Shown piece by piece: positions 1 to 13,400 of a stretch of 64,000 nt of DNA. The notes below the pieces were generated by a model. That model was not told the DNA's origin. It did not search any database and saw only the letters and a program-made list of their open reading frames with translations. Positions within the stretch are counted from its first letter, which is position 1. The number at the start of each line of letters is the position of its first letter. Position numbers and translations under genes: made by a program. This DNA is from Adiantum capillus-veneris (taxonomy: Eukaryota; Streptophyta; Polypodiopsida; Polypodiales; Pteridaceae), in contig CM043953.1 of NCBI GenBank assembly GCA_014529385.2, forward strand, positions 75,048,372 through 75,112,371, given 5' to 3'.

Positions 1-1117
1 ATAAGCGCCCCCGCCCCCACCACAAAAGGCTGACTATCGAGGAAGAGAACAAATTGAAGTTTGCGACATTGACTGCCCGTGACTACGTACGTAATGCCAA
101 CCACAACAAAACGTGAAGCCTCACGTAAGCATTTTAGAGCATAATAATGACGTGCGCCTTCATCCTTTAGGAAACGGTATGCCGAGTATCTCAATTCCTT
201 GACATTAAGCAAGCTCGGAGTCATGTACATTACTACTACTAGTATTCCAGACTGGCTGATAGCCGGCCCCCACAGCCAGCTTTGGCAGCGGATTGTGGAT
301 ATAAGAGCACCTTCTCATAAACCTGTTAAACTCGCCTTTTCAAGAAAGACTTCCTAAAACTTGGAGGCGCCTTTGGAAAAGCGTCGTGCTCCCTTAGCCA
401 AGCTCCATCCCGGTCACGATGTGATAACTTATAGCGAGTGTTCATTGTGCGCAGTTTACAGTTCTAAAAATGGGCATGTAAAGGGTGTGAAAACGTGTTG
501 TAGGCGGTCAAGCTGCGAGAAGTGGATTCAGAAGGTTGTTCAAGCTCCCTCTAGCCCAGCAGCAAATCAGATTTGGGATGCAATTTTGGCAGGCATCTGA
601 GGATTTCACTTTTTGGCAATGGCCTTTTGAGCGGCGCCATTCGTAGGACTATGGGAGGGCGCTCTAAAAACACCCCCCCAACTCCTCGGCCCCCCCCCCC
701 CCCCCTTGCCCCCCCCAAAAAAAAAAGGAAAAAAAGAAAAAAAGAGAAACTATTTGCGCAATGCAAAAGAGAAGAGGAATTTTTTTAATGGCCTTCAAAA
801 GGAAAAGTAGTCACCCTTCAAAAGGAATAGTCACATGAAGCATGGCTATCTGTTACTTCATTGGATAACCACGCCTCATGGACAGTCACACGTGCACCTA
901 TGCAAGCCTTTTCATAACTATGCCCATTTGGCATAGTTGCACCAGTTATTATTTCACTGATAAGAGGTGCTCACGTGACCACCCCCTTAGTATTACTCGT
1001 TAATGACGTCTATAATACATATGCTAGTAGAAAGCTTCTCTAATACAATTTGCCAGTGAAAACAACATCTAAGTTAACATACTTGTCCACAAGAGCAGCA
1101 CCCAATGTAATATGATG

Positions 1118-1156
<39 letters not shown>

Positions 1157-1183
1157 GCCTGAAGAAACAAATAGAAGTGTTTT
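1..1183. other. 3' flank of the helicase gene; no supported gene
   Basis: This stretch lies downstream of the helicase stop codon. It contains C-rich and A-rich homopolymer tracts near 695-740, a GA microsatellite and several short open frames without recognisable domains. The longest, 361-600 on the plus strand, begins with TTG and has no family signature, so I do not call it a gene. The 3' UTR and polyadenylation site of the helicase should lie here on the minus strand, but I cannot place them. Confidence 0.4.
1121..1152. repeat. (GA)n microsatellite
   Basis: A pure GA dinucleotide tract of about 31 bases lies just beyond the helicase stop codon, probably within its transcribed 3' region. 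Confidence 0.95.
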
Positions 1184-1408
1184 TCATATTTTGGCATCAT
1201 CCATGGAGTGAACAACATGATAGAGCTTCTGTTTCTTTACTTGAGCTAGCCAGTTGGCCCAGTTTTTGTCAAAAGCAAGGGTGCGTGAGTTCCCTATCAC
1301 AACCAGGCCGCGTTTTGCTCGCGTCAACGCTACATTCATCCGACGAGGATCACTGACAAAGCCAAGCTCGCCTTTCGAGTTAGCTCGGACAGTACAGAGC
1401 ACAATAAC
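1184..1408 (-). CDS. helicase last exon (motif VI and C-terminus)
   Basis: The exon follows a CAG acceptor and encodes 74 residues plus TGA. It contains [21 protein letters not shown] (motif VI with the arginine finger) and VVIGN, the usual end of the second RecA-like domain. The protein then stops after about 30 further residues, so the gene has a natural, compact C-terminus. Confidence 0.93.
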   Translation of the reverse strand, partial: VIVLCTVRANSKGELGFVSDPRRMNVALTRAKRGLVVIGNSRTLAFDKNWANWLAQVKKQKLYHVVHSMDDAKI

Positions 1409-4400
1409 CTGCCAAATGTGAAAGCAAAACAAAAGCCATCTTAGTCCCCCAGCTAAAGTAAATGAAGATATATTCCAACAATGCTTGCCTCTTTTTCTCT
1501 TCCTTGAAAACCGTCCACAGTCTTGACTTCAAGATTTCCATGCTTGTCCTTGCCTTTACTAAATAGCATATCCATCAATAACCTCACCTGTCACATATGA
1601 CAAAAGATAGGATTCAAGTTCCACGGGAAATATGATTTGGCTCTCCAAGTGATATACACAACTCATTTTTGACATCAATATATTTGGCTTGCAATGATCA
1701 ATTAGGCTTACACCATGCTTTTTGGTCTAATGATCAAGGAAAGCAAGAGGATGAACTTGATTTTTGGGTTGGCTTTTGCTTCTTATGGAAATGTTTTATG
1801 TCGGAGCAAGATACACGACCTTGTGGTGACAAAGCAATGTGTGTGTTGTAGGGGAAACAGACAGAAGTTCTGCTGACCCATCATTGTATGGAGCGGAGTA
1901 GAATTACTTGCGCACATGCATGTCATCATGACTCTTAGATGGAAACTAGTGCTGAAGCCGAATGGGAAAACGGGTGGATTCAAGTGTACATGTGCACACA
2001 TCCAACAGGATATATCCACCCATCCAACAAAAAAAAAAAGATATACTTGTGCACTGTATGGCGCAATGACTCCGATATCTTCCCACCCACGTATGTCATC
2101 GCCAGATTTGAGCTGCTGCAAGACCTTGACAACCTGCAAAGTACAAAGGGACCTTCAAATGAGTGCTAAAGCACGGGCCTAAAAGAGCATTCTCAACAGT
2201 AGGCACAAATTCAATTTTAGCATGAAACTGAGCGCTCACTGCTTGCTGTGCTCCCCCCTACGCGCTGCTTCTCCCCCCCTTCCCTTGCCTTCGAGCAGCA
2301 GCCCCCCCCCCCCCCCCCCCCCCCAACACACACACACGTGTTGCTTCCCCTATGCTTTAGCTTGCCACGTCAGATTTGTTTTCGCCTTCTCGACTCGTCT
2401 CCCACGTCCTCATCTCATCGCTTTCTTCTACACAGTAGCAGATACAGATGGAGGCTCCTGCTCCGCCCTAGAAGGACTCTAACGAAGCCGCCTCGCCCAA
2501 CCCTGCAGAGCCAACCATCCGACTTGCTCTATTGTGAACGGAGCAAGCGAGCCTTGCAACAAAAGTGGAGCGCCTCCATGCCACCTCTGTCATCTGCAAG
2601 ATTCTTAACACTAGACCCAATAGAGGTGAGGTGCGCGACCTCTTGTAGGCCCGCCTCATAGCGGAAGTGGGAAAGATCATCGACATTCAGCTCCTCGGAT
2701 GTAATTACAACCAGATTGTGTTTGAGAGTCCCGAGATGGCTTCCAAGGTCATTTTGATGAGCCCGCTAGCCATCCGAGCAGTCAGGGCTCCTTTTCGACA
2801 ATGGTGCCATGGTATTGACCCGGCTTCCAATGTTCTTGTCGAGGAAGAAGACTTGGATTGCTTTCCAGGCGTGAGAAGAGAGTACCTCCCGTTATTATCT
2901 AGGATTGGTTCAAAGATTGGGACTGTCTTAGAGACCCCGCGCATGGTGGCTTCAATCGCTCCCAAGCAGCAAGTATATCTAATATATGCGTTTTGGTTTG
3001 GGACACCCACTCTCTCGAAGGTAGTCCTTCTGCCTAGGGTGAGTGGCGGCTCGCTCTGCCAAAGCCTGGAGGGAACCAGTGCTTCATATGCTCACAGGTG
3101 GGCCATCTCGCTAAGGTGTGTCCTCGAAAGAGACCTCAACCCATGACACATGCTCAGCCTCTCAAGGTTGGACAGATACAGCAGCCAAAGACATAGGATG
3201 CATAGGCTCGCACTTCTTCAGAGATGGGTGGCCAGTCAGCTAATGGTTGCCAGCAGGTACATGGCTGTCGCTGCCTGGGACGAGCTTGCCACAACGCTCC
3301 CTGCTCCCCTAGTGGCCGACCTACCACATGCCAGTAGCATTGGGTGACGGTCCCTTCACGAAACCGTTTTGACCCTCTGCAACAAGATACTTCTGAGGAG
3401 GCTCCCTCGGCCTCCAACTCTCCTCTGCTAGCCCCCTCAACCACCCCCCCACCCCCCACCCCCCAAAAACCCCATCCACCCCACTAGCCCATAGCCCCCT
3501 CTCCTGGGCCTACCCACACTCCACCACCGTCTTAGGGGACAGGACACTCCTTAGCAGCTCGAAGATCTCTTGGCAGTGCTTTTGCTACGAGCACGCTCGC
3601 TCAAGAGGGACTGCCCTTCCTGAGGATGCCACTTGTGGTGTAGGTCTGTCGTTTCGCCATTCCCAGACGATGGGATTTCTTTGACTGAGACTTTACATGG
3701 TTTCTTGGCGACCCTTCCCCTAGCCTCGAGGCAGCTTGTTTCACAGTGCATGTTCTTTTTTTGGCAGCCAGAGGTACCAAGGCCATGGATACAACGGTCA
3801 GATTTTCCTTTTCGTTGTATGGAAGATATCAAACACAGTGGACTCTATATACAGTTCTCAATTGGCTCCAGACCTAGGCTCTTGAGTTCTCTCACTACAC
3901 AAGGGGACTTGGAAGTGACAGACCTGCTGCAGACACTTTGGCCGTTGGCCAAGTTCAATGTGACGCCGCCTGATGAAATTGGTTGTAGACACGTTGATAG
4001 ACGAGTTTCAGCTTGTAGAAAGTAGCGTGTACATGCATGGGCATATGTATAAAAAGATGTAAATATATACATTTGGGAGATTTGCAAAGTGGTTTCAAGT
4101 TTTAAAGAAAGATGCAGCGTGTACACATTGTGTCGGTTTGCGTGCCAGTAGCCGAGCACACGTACATGCCTAGATAGGGTATCAAGGCCTTGGATATGGT
4201 TCCAGGTAGCTTTTCTTGGTTCTAGGGAATGTTTTTCAGCTTTCTAGAATGTAAATAATGCAAGTGGGAGAAGCAAGCACCCTCGACCCGCCCGGGAAGT
4301 TTGGCACATGTGGTAACTGTCTATTTGCAGTGCCTGATGTACGGTGATGCGTGCACCACCCTCGAAGTGGCCAAAAATGGTATGTAAGCATGTGGCAATG

Positions 4401-7400
4401 AGATTTGGGTATCGAGGACCAAGCCTACAAAATTTGGTGAATTTTGGAGTCCGTTTGGTATTTTTCCCGCAAAAAAATGCCCGTCGAGGGTCAAAACTGG
4501 CCAAAACTGGGCCCAAAAAGATCAAAAAATGGTGTGAAAAAGCTTTAAATTGCTACATAACTCACGGTGTTGTGATGGTTTCAGATGAAGGAGAACTTTT
4601 GAAGCCAATACTCAACACTTTCACCTCTATGTGTATGGGAGAAAGCAAGGTTCCTACAGGTGGTCTAGTGCAATCCCGTCGTGTTCGCGTCCTGTTTTTG
4701 AGTGCAAATCAGAGTTTTTCCTCTTCAATTTTGCACTTGGAAAAGTCTATGGAAGTTCTGAGGTTTCCATGGATGTATGTGTGCGAGGAAGTGAGGTAAG
4801 AGGTGTGGCTTTCTGCAAAACTATGTGACCCTATATCGGTGCCATTAGGGTTGAGGCTACTCCAAAGAGTCCAACAGAGTGGAGTTTGGTGAAGCCTTGG
4901 CAATGGTTTGAGAGAGGCCTTTTGTGGCTGGAGTTTTTGAGTTTTTGATGGTTTTTCTTGTATATTTTGGTCACCATCAAGTGTGATTTTAAGTGTTGAT
5001 CAACTCGACTCACCTTGTAGTGTCTGCGGGCAGGCAAGGGCTTGTAGGTCGAGGTGTTAGGAGTTTGAATTGAGGTTGTGGGTAGTATTTTCATAAAGCT
5101 TTTGAGTGGTGGTGAGTGAAGTAGGTTTCTGGGTGTGTGAGTGTGTGCACGGCGTCTTTTGCTCCATCATCCTTTGGCGATCCTGCTAGGGAGCGGAAAT
5201 TTGCCGGTTGTGCACTCAGATGAAGCGGTTTTGCTGTGAAGTTCGAACATCATTGAAGAAAAGTGGTGGTTTTGTTCAAGTGCAAGACTTCAACTTTTGT
5301 GGAGTTACTCATGCAAGGGAGAAGCGACTTCGAAGGGATAGCGTATAGTCGGCCAATGTTCATAGGGAAGGAAGATGTGAAGGACTAGATTGCGACTTCG
5401 AGTGGCATACGCTAAGTATGCACATTGTAAATGATGAAGCAAAGCTTCATGTATTTCCTCTTGCACTCAAAGAAGAAGCTCACGAGTGGTTTGAAGGTTT
5501 AGAGGAAGACAAAAAGCAAACATGGGAGCAGGTGAAGCAGGCAACTTTTGAGAGGTTTGGAAAGAGGCTAACCGCAATAGAGTTTGCAGCAAAATGTTCA
5601 TGCTAACTTTCAAGAGTTTTTGCAACACTTCAAAGGACTTTGGGTGCAATTGGAGGCGGAATCCCAAGTACCTCCAGGGGATTTCTTTGAAGTGCGTCAG
5701 TTTATGGATTGTCTACATCAAAGTGTTAGGGAGAAGGTCGATCAAGAGGAGCCTGCTACATTTGAAAGAGCTCTGGAAATTGCCGCAGCCAAGAGCAAGA
5801 AGATCAAGAGAAGGTGGGAGCAAGGCATGGCACATGCTGAGCCAGTTGTGGTGCAACCAATGGTTCCTATGGCAGTGGATGATAGAGTGGAGCGAGTGGT
5901 TTAAGGTCCGGATCTCGTTACGGCTTGGGTTTTGCATGATCTTGCTGGTCACTAGCAAGAATTAAGGATTAACATAATGAATAGAAACCAAAGAGAAGAG
6001 TGGCCAGCTGGGAGAGGTAGGGAACAGAGGCTACAAGGCAGATGCTACAATTGCGATGAAGAGGGTCACTACGCCCCTGATTGTCCTGAATCACCAAGAG
6101 AGAGAGGAGAGATGTACCCTTATATGGGCGTGGTCGAGAGAGAGTAGAAGAGAATCATCAAAAGCGGGCACTAAAAGCACTACCGCCGCAACAACAACCA
6201 CATCCGTTGCCTGCAAATGGAGAAGGTAGATCTATCAACATCATTACCCTTGAGCATCAAGATGTGGATGTTTTAGCCAATAAGAGAGCTAGGCATGATA
6301 GAGAGAAGGAGAGAGAAGAAGACAGAGAAACAAGAGCAAGGAAAGGGAAGGCTAAAGTAGAAGACAAACTAGAGAGTAGTAAGAGGCGATGAAAAAGGAA
6401 AATAGGTCCAAAGGACTACCCCCTAAGCCAAGGTGTTGAAGACTATGATATTGTCGACGACATACGAAATCAAAAGGCCAATATATCTTTTGGTCGATTG
6501 GTGGCTTTAAGCGCTAAATTGAGGAGGCAGTGGACCAAATGTGCAAGTACGCAACTTCCTTCCAATAAGGAAAAGCATCAGAGCATGGTGTCATCCTTGA
6601 GGGTTGGTCATTCGGTGGATATGATGCCAATAGTTGACGCTATGTTGGGAAAGAAAACGGAAGTGCAAGCATATGTGGATGGTGGTGCCCAGGTGTATGT
6701 CATGACCGAGGCTATCATGAAGGAAGCAGGAGTCAAGATGTCAGTGAATGCTTCAATCCGTATGAGGATGGTCAACCACAAAAAGGCAAGGTGTCTTGGG
6801 ATAGCTGAAGATGTGAAGATAAAAGTCTTGGGGATTGAGTGCTTGGTTGATTGCTACGTGATGCAAGCGGGTGAGAATGCTTATCCGATCATTTTAGGGA
6901 GGCCATGGCTTATAACCCTTGGTGCTAAGCAGGATTGGAGCACGGGCTTGATCACCATCCCCGACCAAGAGAAAGGAAGGACCATTGTCAGCAATATGAA
7001 GACACACAAGAGCTATACACAGCAAGATACGGATTCAACAGAAACTATGTCGTATGATAGTGATGCTTCGTCTACATCATCAAAAGAAAGTATAGAGGAA
7101 GGGTTGATGCAATTATGTCCTGATCTATTTGGGATGAGTGTCGAAAAGGAAGCATCGATGCATGATGTGAAGGTCGAGGAGGAGAAGAATAATACAAAAG
7201 CAATTGTAGAGCCTGCCAAAGTGAACACAAGGAGCATGCTAGGAGAGGACTTGACAAAGAAAGAAAAGGAGTACAAAGACATGTTTACGGAGTTTCCAAA
7301 GCTATTTGCCATTGAATATAAAAAGTTGCAAGGAGCTAAAGGGGTCGAGTATAGAATCAATCTAAAAGAAGGTGCCAAGCCAAAGGTTCAAAAGCTTAGG

Positions 7401-10400
7401 AGGTTGGGGTTCATTCATGAGAGGGAACTTCGTGAGGAGGTGACGAAGCTTTTGGAAGCAGAATTCGTCTTTTGAGTGGAGGAATCTGAATGGGTCTCTC
7501 CAGTAGTTATTGTGTCCAAGAAGAACGGAAGATTTAGGATATGTATTGATTTCAAACCTTTGAATGCTGCCACGAAAAGGAATCATTATCCACTACCCTT
7601 CTTGGATGAAATCCTCAATCAAGTTGCAGGTCATAAACGCTACTCAATCATGGATGGATTTTTTGGCTACTTTCAGATCTTGATAGCGATTAAAGACGAC
7701 CTTCATTACTCCTTGGGGTTGTTTTGCCTACAAAAGAATGCCTTTTGGGCTAGTTAATGCATATGCTACCTTCCAAGGGTGGATGAATAGATTGTTTGGT
7801 CCCTACTTGGGTTCATTCGAGTTTTCATGGATAACATTGGATGTTATAGCTCCAGGGTCACACATTGGAGAAGCTGAGGTTGAGTTTTGAAAGGCTTCAA
7901 CAAGAGGGTGGGCAACTCAACCCAAAGAATTTTAAGTTTGCTCATGCCAGAGTCCATTTGCTTTGCTAGGACATGTGGTTTCCCAAAATGGAATAGAAGC
8001 CGACCTAGAGAAAGTTAAGGCTTTATTGCTTATGGATCCGCCCAGCAACACAAAGGATTTGGCATCATTTGTGCATAAGCTCAGGTATCTGTCGCCTTTT
8101 TTTTTGGATGCTATGTCAGTATGTATATCCTCTCCAAAAATTGAGTCAAAGAGTCCAAGGTTTTGAGTGGAATGAAGACATGCAACAGGCTTTTGATGGT
8201 ATCAAGGAGGCATTGTGTGCTCTACCAAACAGAGTCCTGACTTGCAATCAATTTTCTATGTATCTATTAGTGTGGGGTCAGTAGCTTTTGGGTCGGTGCT
8301 CTTACAAAAGCAAGGAAGTAACTTCAAGCCAGTCTATTTTGAGAGCAAGATGAAGAATGTAAGCGAGTTCTCCTACACAAAAATTAAACAGTGGGTATTC
8401 GCCTTGATTCTTGCTTGTCGCAGGTTCAAAACATTTCTGTTGCCCCAAAAGTTCTATGTGCTCACCACATCGAACCTTTTGCCGGATGTAGTACAACATT
8501 TGAAGCCTAGCAAGCACATCTTAAAGTTGACTTTGGAGCTTCAAGAGTATGAGTTTGAGTTTAAAGTGGATCATTCTCTTAAAGCTCACTTGGCGGACAT
8601 GGTGGTACACAAGGGAGGGGAGCTTCCATCTTACCCAAGGGTTGACAAGGATGATCATGAAGAAGAATTAGATATTACAGATGTGTATACAATGATGTTT
8701 GATGGTCCATACAGGAAAGTTCTTCAAAAGGCAAGTGGTGGGGTAGTCATTAAGAACCCAAAAGGCGATGTAATCTTTTCTAGAGCTTACGATCTTGACG
8801 AAGCTGAAAGTAACAATGAGGCCGAAATCTCACGCTTTTCCTTGGATTGAAGCAGTGTGTTGACTTTGGATTGAAGAGGGTCACTACAAAAGGGGATGCG
8901 TTGCTAGTCATGAATCTGTTGCTTGGTTTGTGGAATGTTAAGAAAGACAATTTGAAGAAGTGGTTTTATGGCATCAAGAAGCTTTTGCACGAGTTTGAGA
9001 AGATACAGTTTAAGCATGTTCCTCGTGAGCAGAATAAAGAAGCTGATGAGTTGGCTAGGGACAAGTTGGATACCTTGGTAACTCCTTTAGAGGTCAAGGA
9101 AGCCTTGTATGAAGGAAGGGAATGATTGCAATATGTAGAAGTATTTCTTGGTAAAGGGCAATGTCCACAAGGCATGTCAAAGGTTCGACGTAAGAGAATA
9201 GTTACAAAAGCAAGAAACTACACATTGGTAGGTGAGTATCTCATGTTTTATGGCAAAGATAATATTATGAGGAAAGTGCCATACAAAGATGAAATAGGCT
9301 TGATTTTGAAGCACTGCCATGAAGAAACAGGCCATCAAGGTAAGGATCACATGCCATGAATGCAAAGTGTTTGCAAATCGAAAGCTTTTGGTTGAGCCTC
9401 AAAAAGCTATAATGTCTTTTGATGCATTTGCAAAATGGGGAGTGGATGCTGTAGGTCCAAGGACCAACAATGGCAAAAGGTATATCCTTATGGTTGTGGA
9501 CTATTTGACAAAATGGGTGGAGGCAAGAGCGGTAAAACATGTAACAGCAGGAAGAGTGGCGTCTTTTTTGTATGAACAAGTGTGTTGCAGGTTTGGAGCT
9601 CCTATGGTTATCATTTCTGATCGTGGACCAGGGTTTAAGGAAAAACTTATTACTGCTCTCAAGGAGAAATTGAAAATTCAGCATAAGCATTCTTCTCCTT
9701 ACTACCCACAATGCAATGTGGTTGGTTGAAAACTGCAATGGTCAAATTGTGAAGATGCTATCAAAGTACGCTAGAGAGCATCCTAAAGTGTGGGACTTTG
9801 ACTTAGAAAAGTGTATGTGGGCTTATAGAACTGCGTATAGAGTGTAAACACAGTTTACGCCATATGAGCTTGTTTATGGAAAGGAAGCTCTTATGCCCAT
9901 AGGTGCACTTGGATGCCTCGAAATTGTTGTGCAGAAAGCAAGGTGCGCATAATGACAAGCTCCAGTTTCTCTAGAGTTGTTGCGAATGAATAGAGAGAAA
10001 GCCAGTAACTATTATCTTCAACAAGCAGAGACAAAGATGGAGAAAATGAATAAGAGGCTACCAGAGAAAGAGATTAAAGAGGGAGATCCGGAGTATGACT
10101 CTCGCTTTGATTTTACTTTTCAAAAGAAGTTGAGGGACAAATGATTGGGTCCATACAGAGTGAAGCATGTATTTTTTAATGGCACATATGAGTTAGAAAA
10201 ATTGTTTCATGAATGTTTGCGCTATAGAATAAATGGTTATAGATTGAAGAAATATTTTGCAAGGGATGTAGTTCCACATGCGAATAGTCTCGTGGTTGAG
10301 CATAAATGCTTTACCTAGAGGGTGGGCAATGATGATAGACCGCTTTCGACGTGTACAAAGTAGCGTGTATATGCATGGGCATATGTATAAAGAGATGTAA

Positions 10401-13400
10401 ATACATGCATTTGGGAGATTTGCAAAGTGGATTCAAGTTTTAAAGAAAGATACAGCGTGTACACATTGTGAATAGTGAGGTTTGGGTGCCAGTAGCCGAG
10501 CAGACGTACATGCCTAGATAGGGTATGAGGGCCTTGGATATGGTTCCAAAGGCTTCCTTTGGTTCTAGGGAATGTGTTTAAGCTTTCTAGAATGTAAAAA
10601 ATGCAAGTGGGAGAAGTAAGCACCCTCGACCTGCCCGAGAAGTTTGGCACATGCGGTAACTGTCTATTTACAGTGCCTGATCTACGGTGATGCGTGCACC
10701 GCCCTCGAAGTGGTAAAAAATAGTATGTGAGCATGTGGCAATGAGATTTGGGTATCGAGCACCAAGCCTACAAAATTTTGTGAATTTTGGAGTCCGCTAG
10801 GTATTTTTCCCGCAAAAAAATGCCCGCTGAGGGTCAAAACTGGCCAAAACTTGGCCCAAAAAGGTCAAAAAAGGGCAAAAAATGGTGTGAAAATGCTTTA
10901 AATTGCCACATAACTCACGGTGTTGTGATGGTTCCAGATGAAGGAGAACTTTTGAAGCCAATACTCAACACTTTCACCTCTATGTGTGTGGGAGAAAGCA
11001 AGGTTCCTACAGGTGGTCTAGTGCAGTCCTGTCGCGTTCGTGTCCTATTTTCGAGTGTGTGGAGTGAATGAGAGCTTTTTCTCTTCAATTTTGCACTTGG
11101 GAAAGTCTATGGAAGTTCTATGGTTTCCATGGATGTATGTGTGTGAGGAAGTGAGGGAAGAAGGTGTGGCTTTCCGCAAGACTATGTGACCCTGTATTGG
11201 TGCCATTAGGGTTGAGGCTACTCCAAAGAGTCCAACAGAGTGGAGTTTGGTGAAGCCTTGGCGATGGTTTGAGAGAGGCCTTTTGTGGCTGGAGTTTTTG
11301 AGTTTTTGATGGTTTTTCTTGTATATTTTGGTCACCATCAAGTGTGATTTCAAGTGTTGATCAACTCGGTTCACCTTGTAGTGTCTGCAGGCAGACAAGG
11401 GCTTCTAGGTCGAGGTGTTAGGAGTTTGAATTGAGCTTGTGGGTAGTATTTTCATTGAGCTTTTGAGTGGTGGTGAGTGAGGTGAGAAAATTAGGGGAAT
11501 ACCTTGTGTTGTGTTAAGGTTTCTGGGTGTGTGAGTGTGTGCACAGCGTCTTTTGCTGCATCAACATTGTGATATACTTTTTTGCAGATACACGAAGTGC
11601 TCTGCTTTCTATTTGTACACGAGGACTCCTCGACAGAGAATGTAGCGCTACAGATTGCAAGCTCTTCTTGGGCGTGGGTTGAACACTGGACAGTCGCTGC
11701 AGACACGGCTTTCTAGAGGTCGGTCAGATGCGGATTACTCCCCATCCAAGCCGGCCTTGAAGATTGCAAGGTTGATTGCTGCGGCGGCATCGATTTTCTC
11801 ACTGACCCCATGAGGATTGTCTCATGGAATGTGCAGAGCCTAGGTGAACCCCAATTTCTATGTCGGAGGGGTCGCTTGTGGCAGGAGCTACAGAGATGCC
11901 TTGTGGGTGGCACGATAGATATTCTTATGCTTTAAGGGAACAGCGTAACCGCGAAGCGTTTCAAGGCCGAAACGTTTCACCCTGAAATGCGGCGTTTCAC
12001 CACGGAACGTTTCAGTCCAAAATGAAAGCACAGTGAAAGGTGAGACCGAAACGTGCGTTTAGCGACTTTGAAATTAAAATTATGGTAACTTGTTGTTAGT
12101 GAAACGGCTTGTGTTTCACTTGGTGAGCGAAACGTTTCAAGGCCCGAAATGTTTCACCTGTCTTGACCTGTCAAAACGCGTTTGATGGTAACGTTGTAAG
12201 GGAACCACCTTTATGAGAGCTGTATTCGGCGTTGTGGACAGACGCTATTAGACTTTTTGGTCTGCTGGTTTTGGGCCTGATAGCATTCAAGGAGGTGTAT
12301 GTATGACTATTGCAGACTCATGCAGTAGGCCATTGTGAGCAGAGGTATTCTTGTGCCAGGCAGGGCACAGTGGGTCACCATGCAGGTTCAAGGTAGCCTT
12401 GTGGGCACGGGCTGAGTTTTAATAACATATTGTGGGGTCCTTGCCTCATGTAGAGCAGTGGTGTATTGGGGGAGACTTCAACATGCTGGAGGATCCCTCG
12501 GATAGGATTGGAGGCAGTAATGCCACTCTGGTTGGGAGCGCCTATGCATGACTTTGAGGATTTCGGATGTATGGCATCATGCAGGCTTTGTACGGTCCTT
12601 AGATAGCCTCTCTTTCTCACAGTCTGACTGCAGATTAAGGGGCATGAATCTATCCAGGATAGATCGTTTCTATGCTAGTGATCACATTTGTGACATGGAA
12701 GGTGCAGTATGCATCTTAGCAGAGACTACCTTTTCCGATCATGCACCAGTGATTCTTACCGTGTTAGTTAGACAGAGGAGTGGAAGTGTCATGCGACACA
12801 TTCTAGAGAGGATTCTGTTGGGGACAGCTCAGAAAGCAGGTTGCAGCGCTTCGGACAACGAGTATGGGCACACATGGAGACCCTGCTGCTAGAGTAGCCT
12901 CTAGCCTTGTGGAGCTTAGTAGATTCTTGCTTTAGTAGTCTACTATTCGTTAAGCTGCGTCCAGGGAGGAGGAGAAGCGGCTCCGACATGGCATTGCTTC
13001 CTTGCAGAGGATGTAGGAGCGTCGCCCAAGTAGCCCTTGGATGGAGGAGCAGATGAAGCAAGCTCGGAAGAGCTCATCATCATAAAGGAACGGCGACACG
13101 AATTTGCCTTCCATCGTCAGACATCTCAATGGACTCAGGTGGGTGATAGACTCACTAGTGAGTACTTTGAAATTGTGGGTCCTCACGAGCAGACCAATGT
13201 CTATCAGCTGAGGTGGGTTGGGTCTCTTACTGCAGAGCCCAAGGATATGTGCGCAATTATTACCGTGAGTTGCTTTCAACCGAGCGTCGAGATGCATGCA
13301 GAGAGTAGGTGTGAACCTAGTTGCCTTGTTTAGTCAATGAGGAGATGCGTCAGAGGCTTGAGAGTAGCTTCAGGAGGCCCTCAGGGCACTTCCCAAGGGT

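Larger units (their letters stand above)
3995..11563 (+). mobile_element. Ty3/gypsy LTR retrotransposon, Tat-like lineage, complete but decayed
   Basis: About 7.6 kb, bounded by two similar LTRs beginning TGATAGAC and ending CATCA, inside the LINE. The flanks show a short imperfect target duplication (ACGT/ACAT). The internal order is gag, CCHC knuckle, protease, RT, RNase H, a second RNase H-like domain and integrase. The second RNase H (NNEAE) is typical of the plant Tat group, and no chromodomain is seen. All genes carry stops or shifts. Confidence 0.85.

Noticed and set aside
361-600. Small plus-strand open frame near the left edge with several Cys residues
   Set aside because: It starts with TTG, has no recognisable domain or splice context, and lies in unremarkable sequence.
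1465-1488. Use of a downstream GT as donor for the motif V exon
   Set aside because: It would insert extra residues between GREKE and [10 protein letters not shown], breaking the conserved spacing; the GC donor fits exactly.
2222-2661. Proline-rich open frames around the poly(C) tract
   Set aside because: They result from the C homopolymer and overlap in several frames; the only supported protein there is LINE ORF1 downstream.
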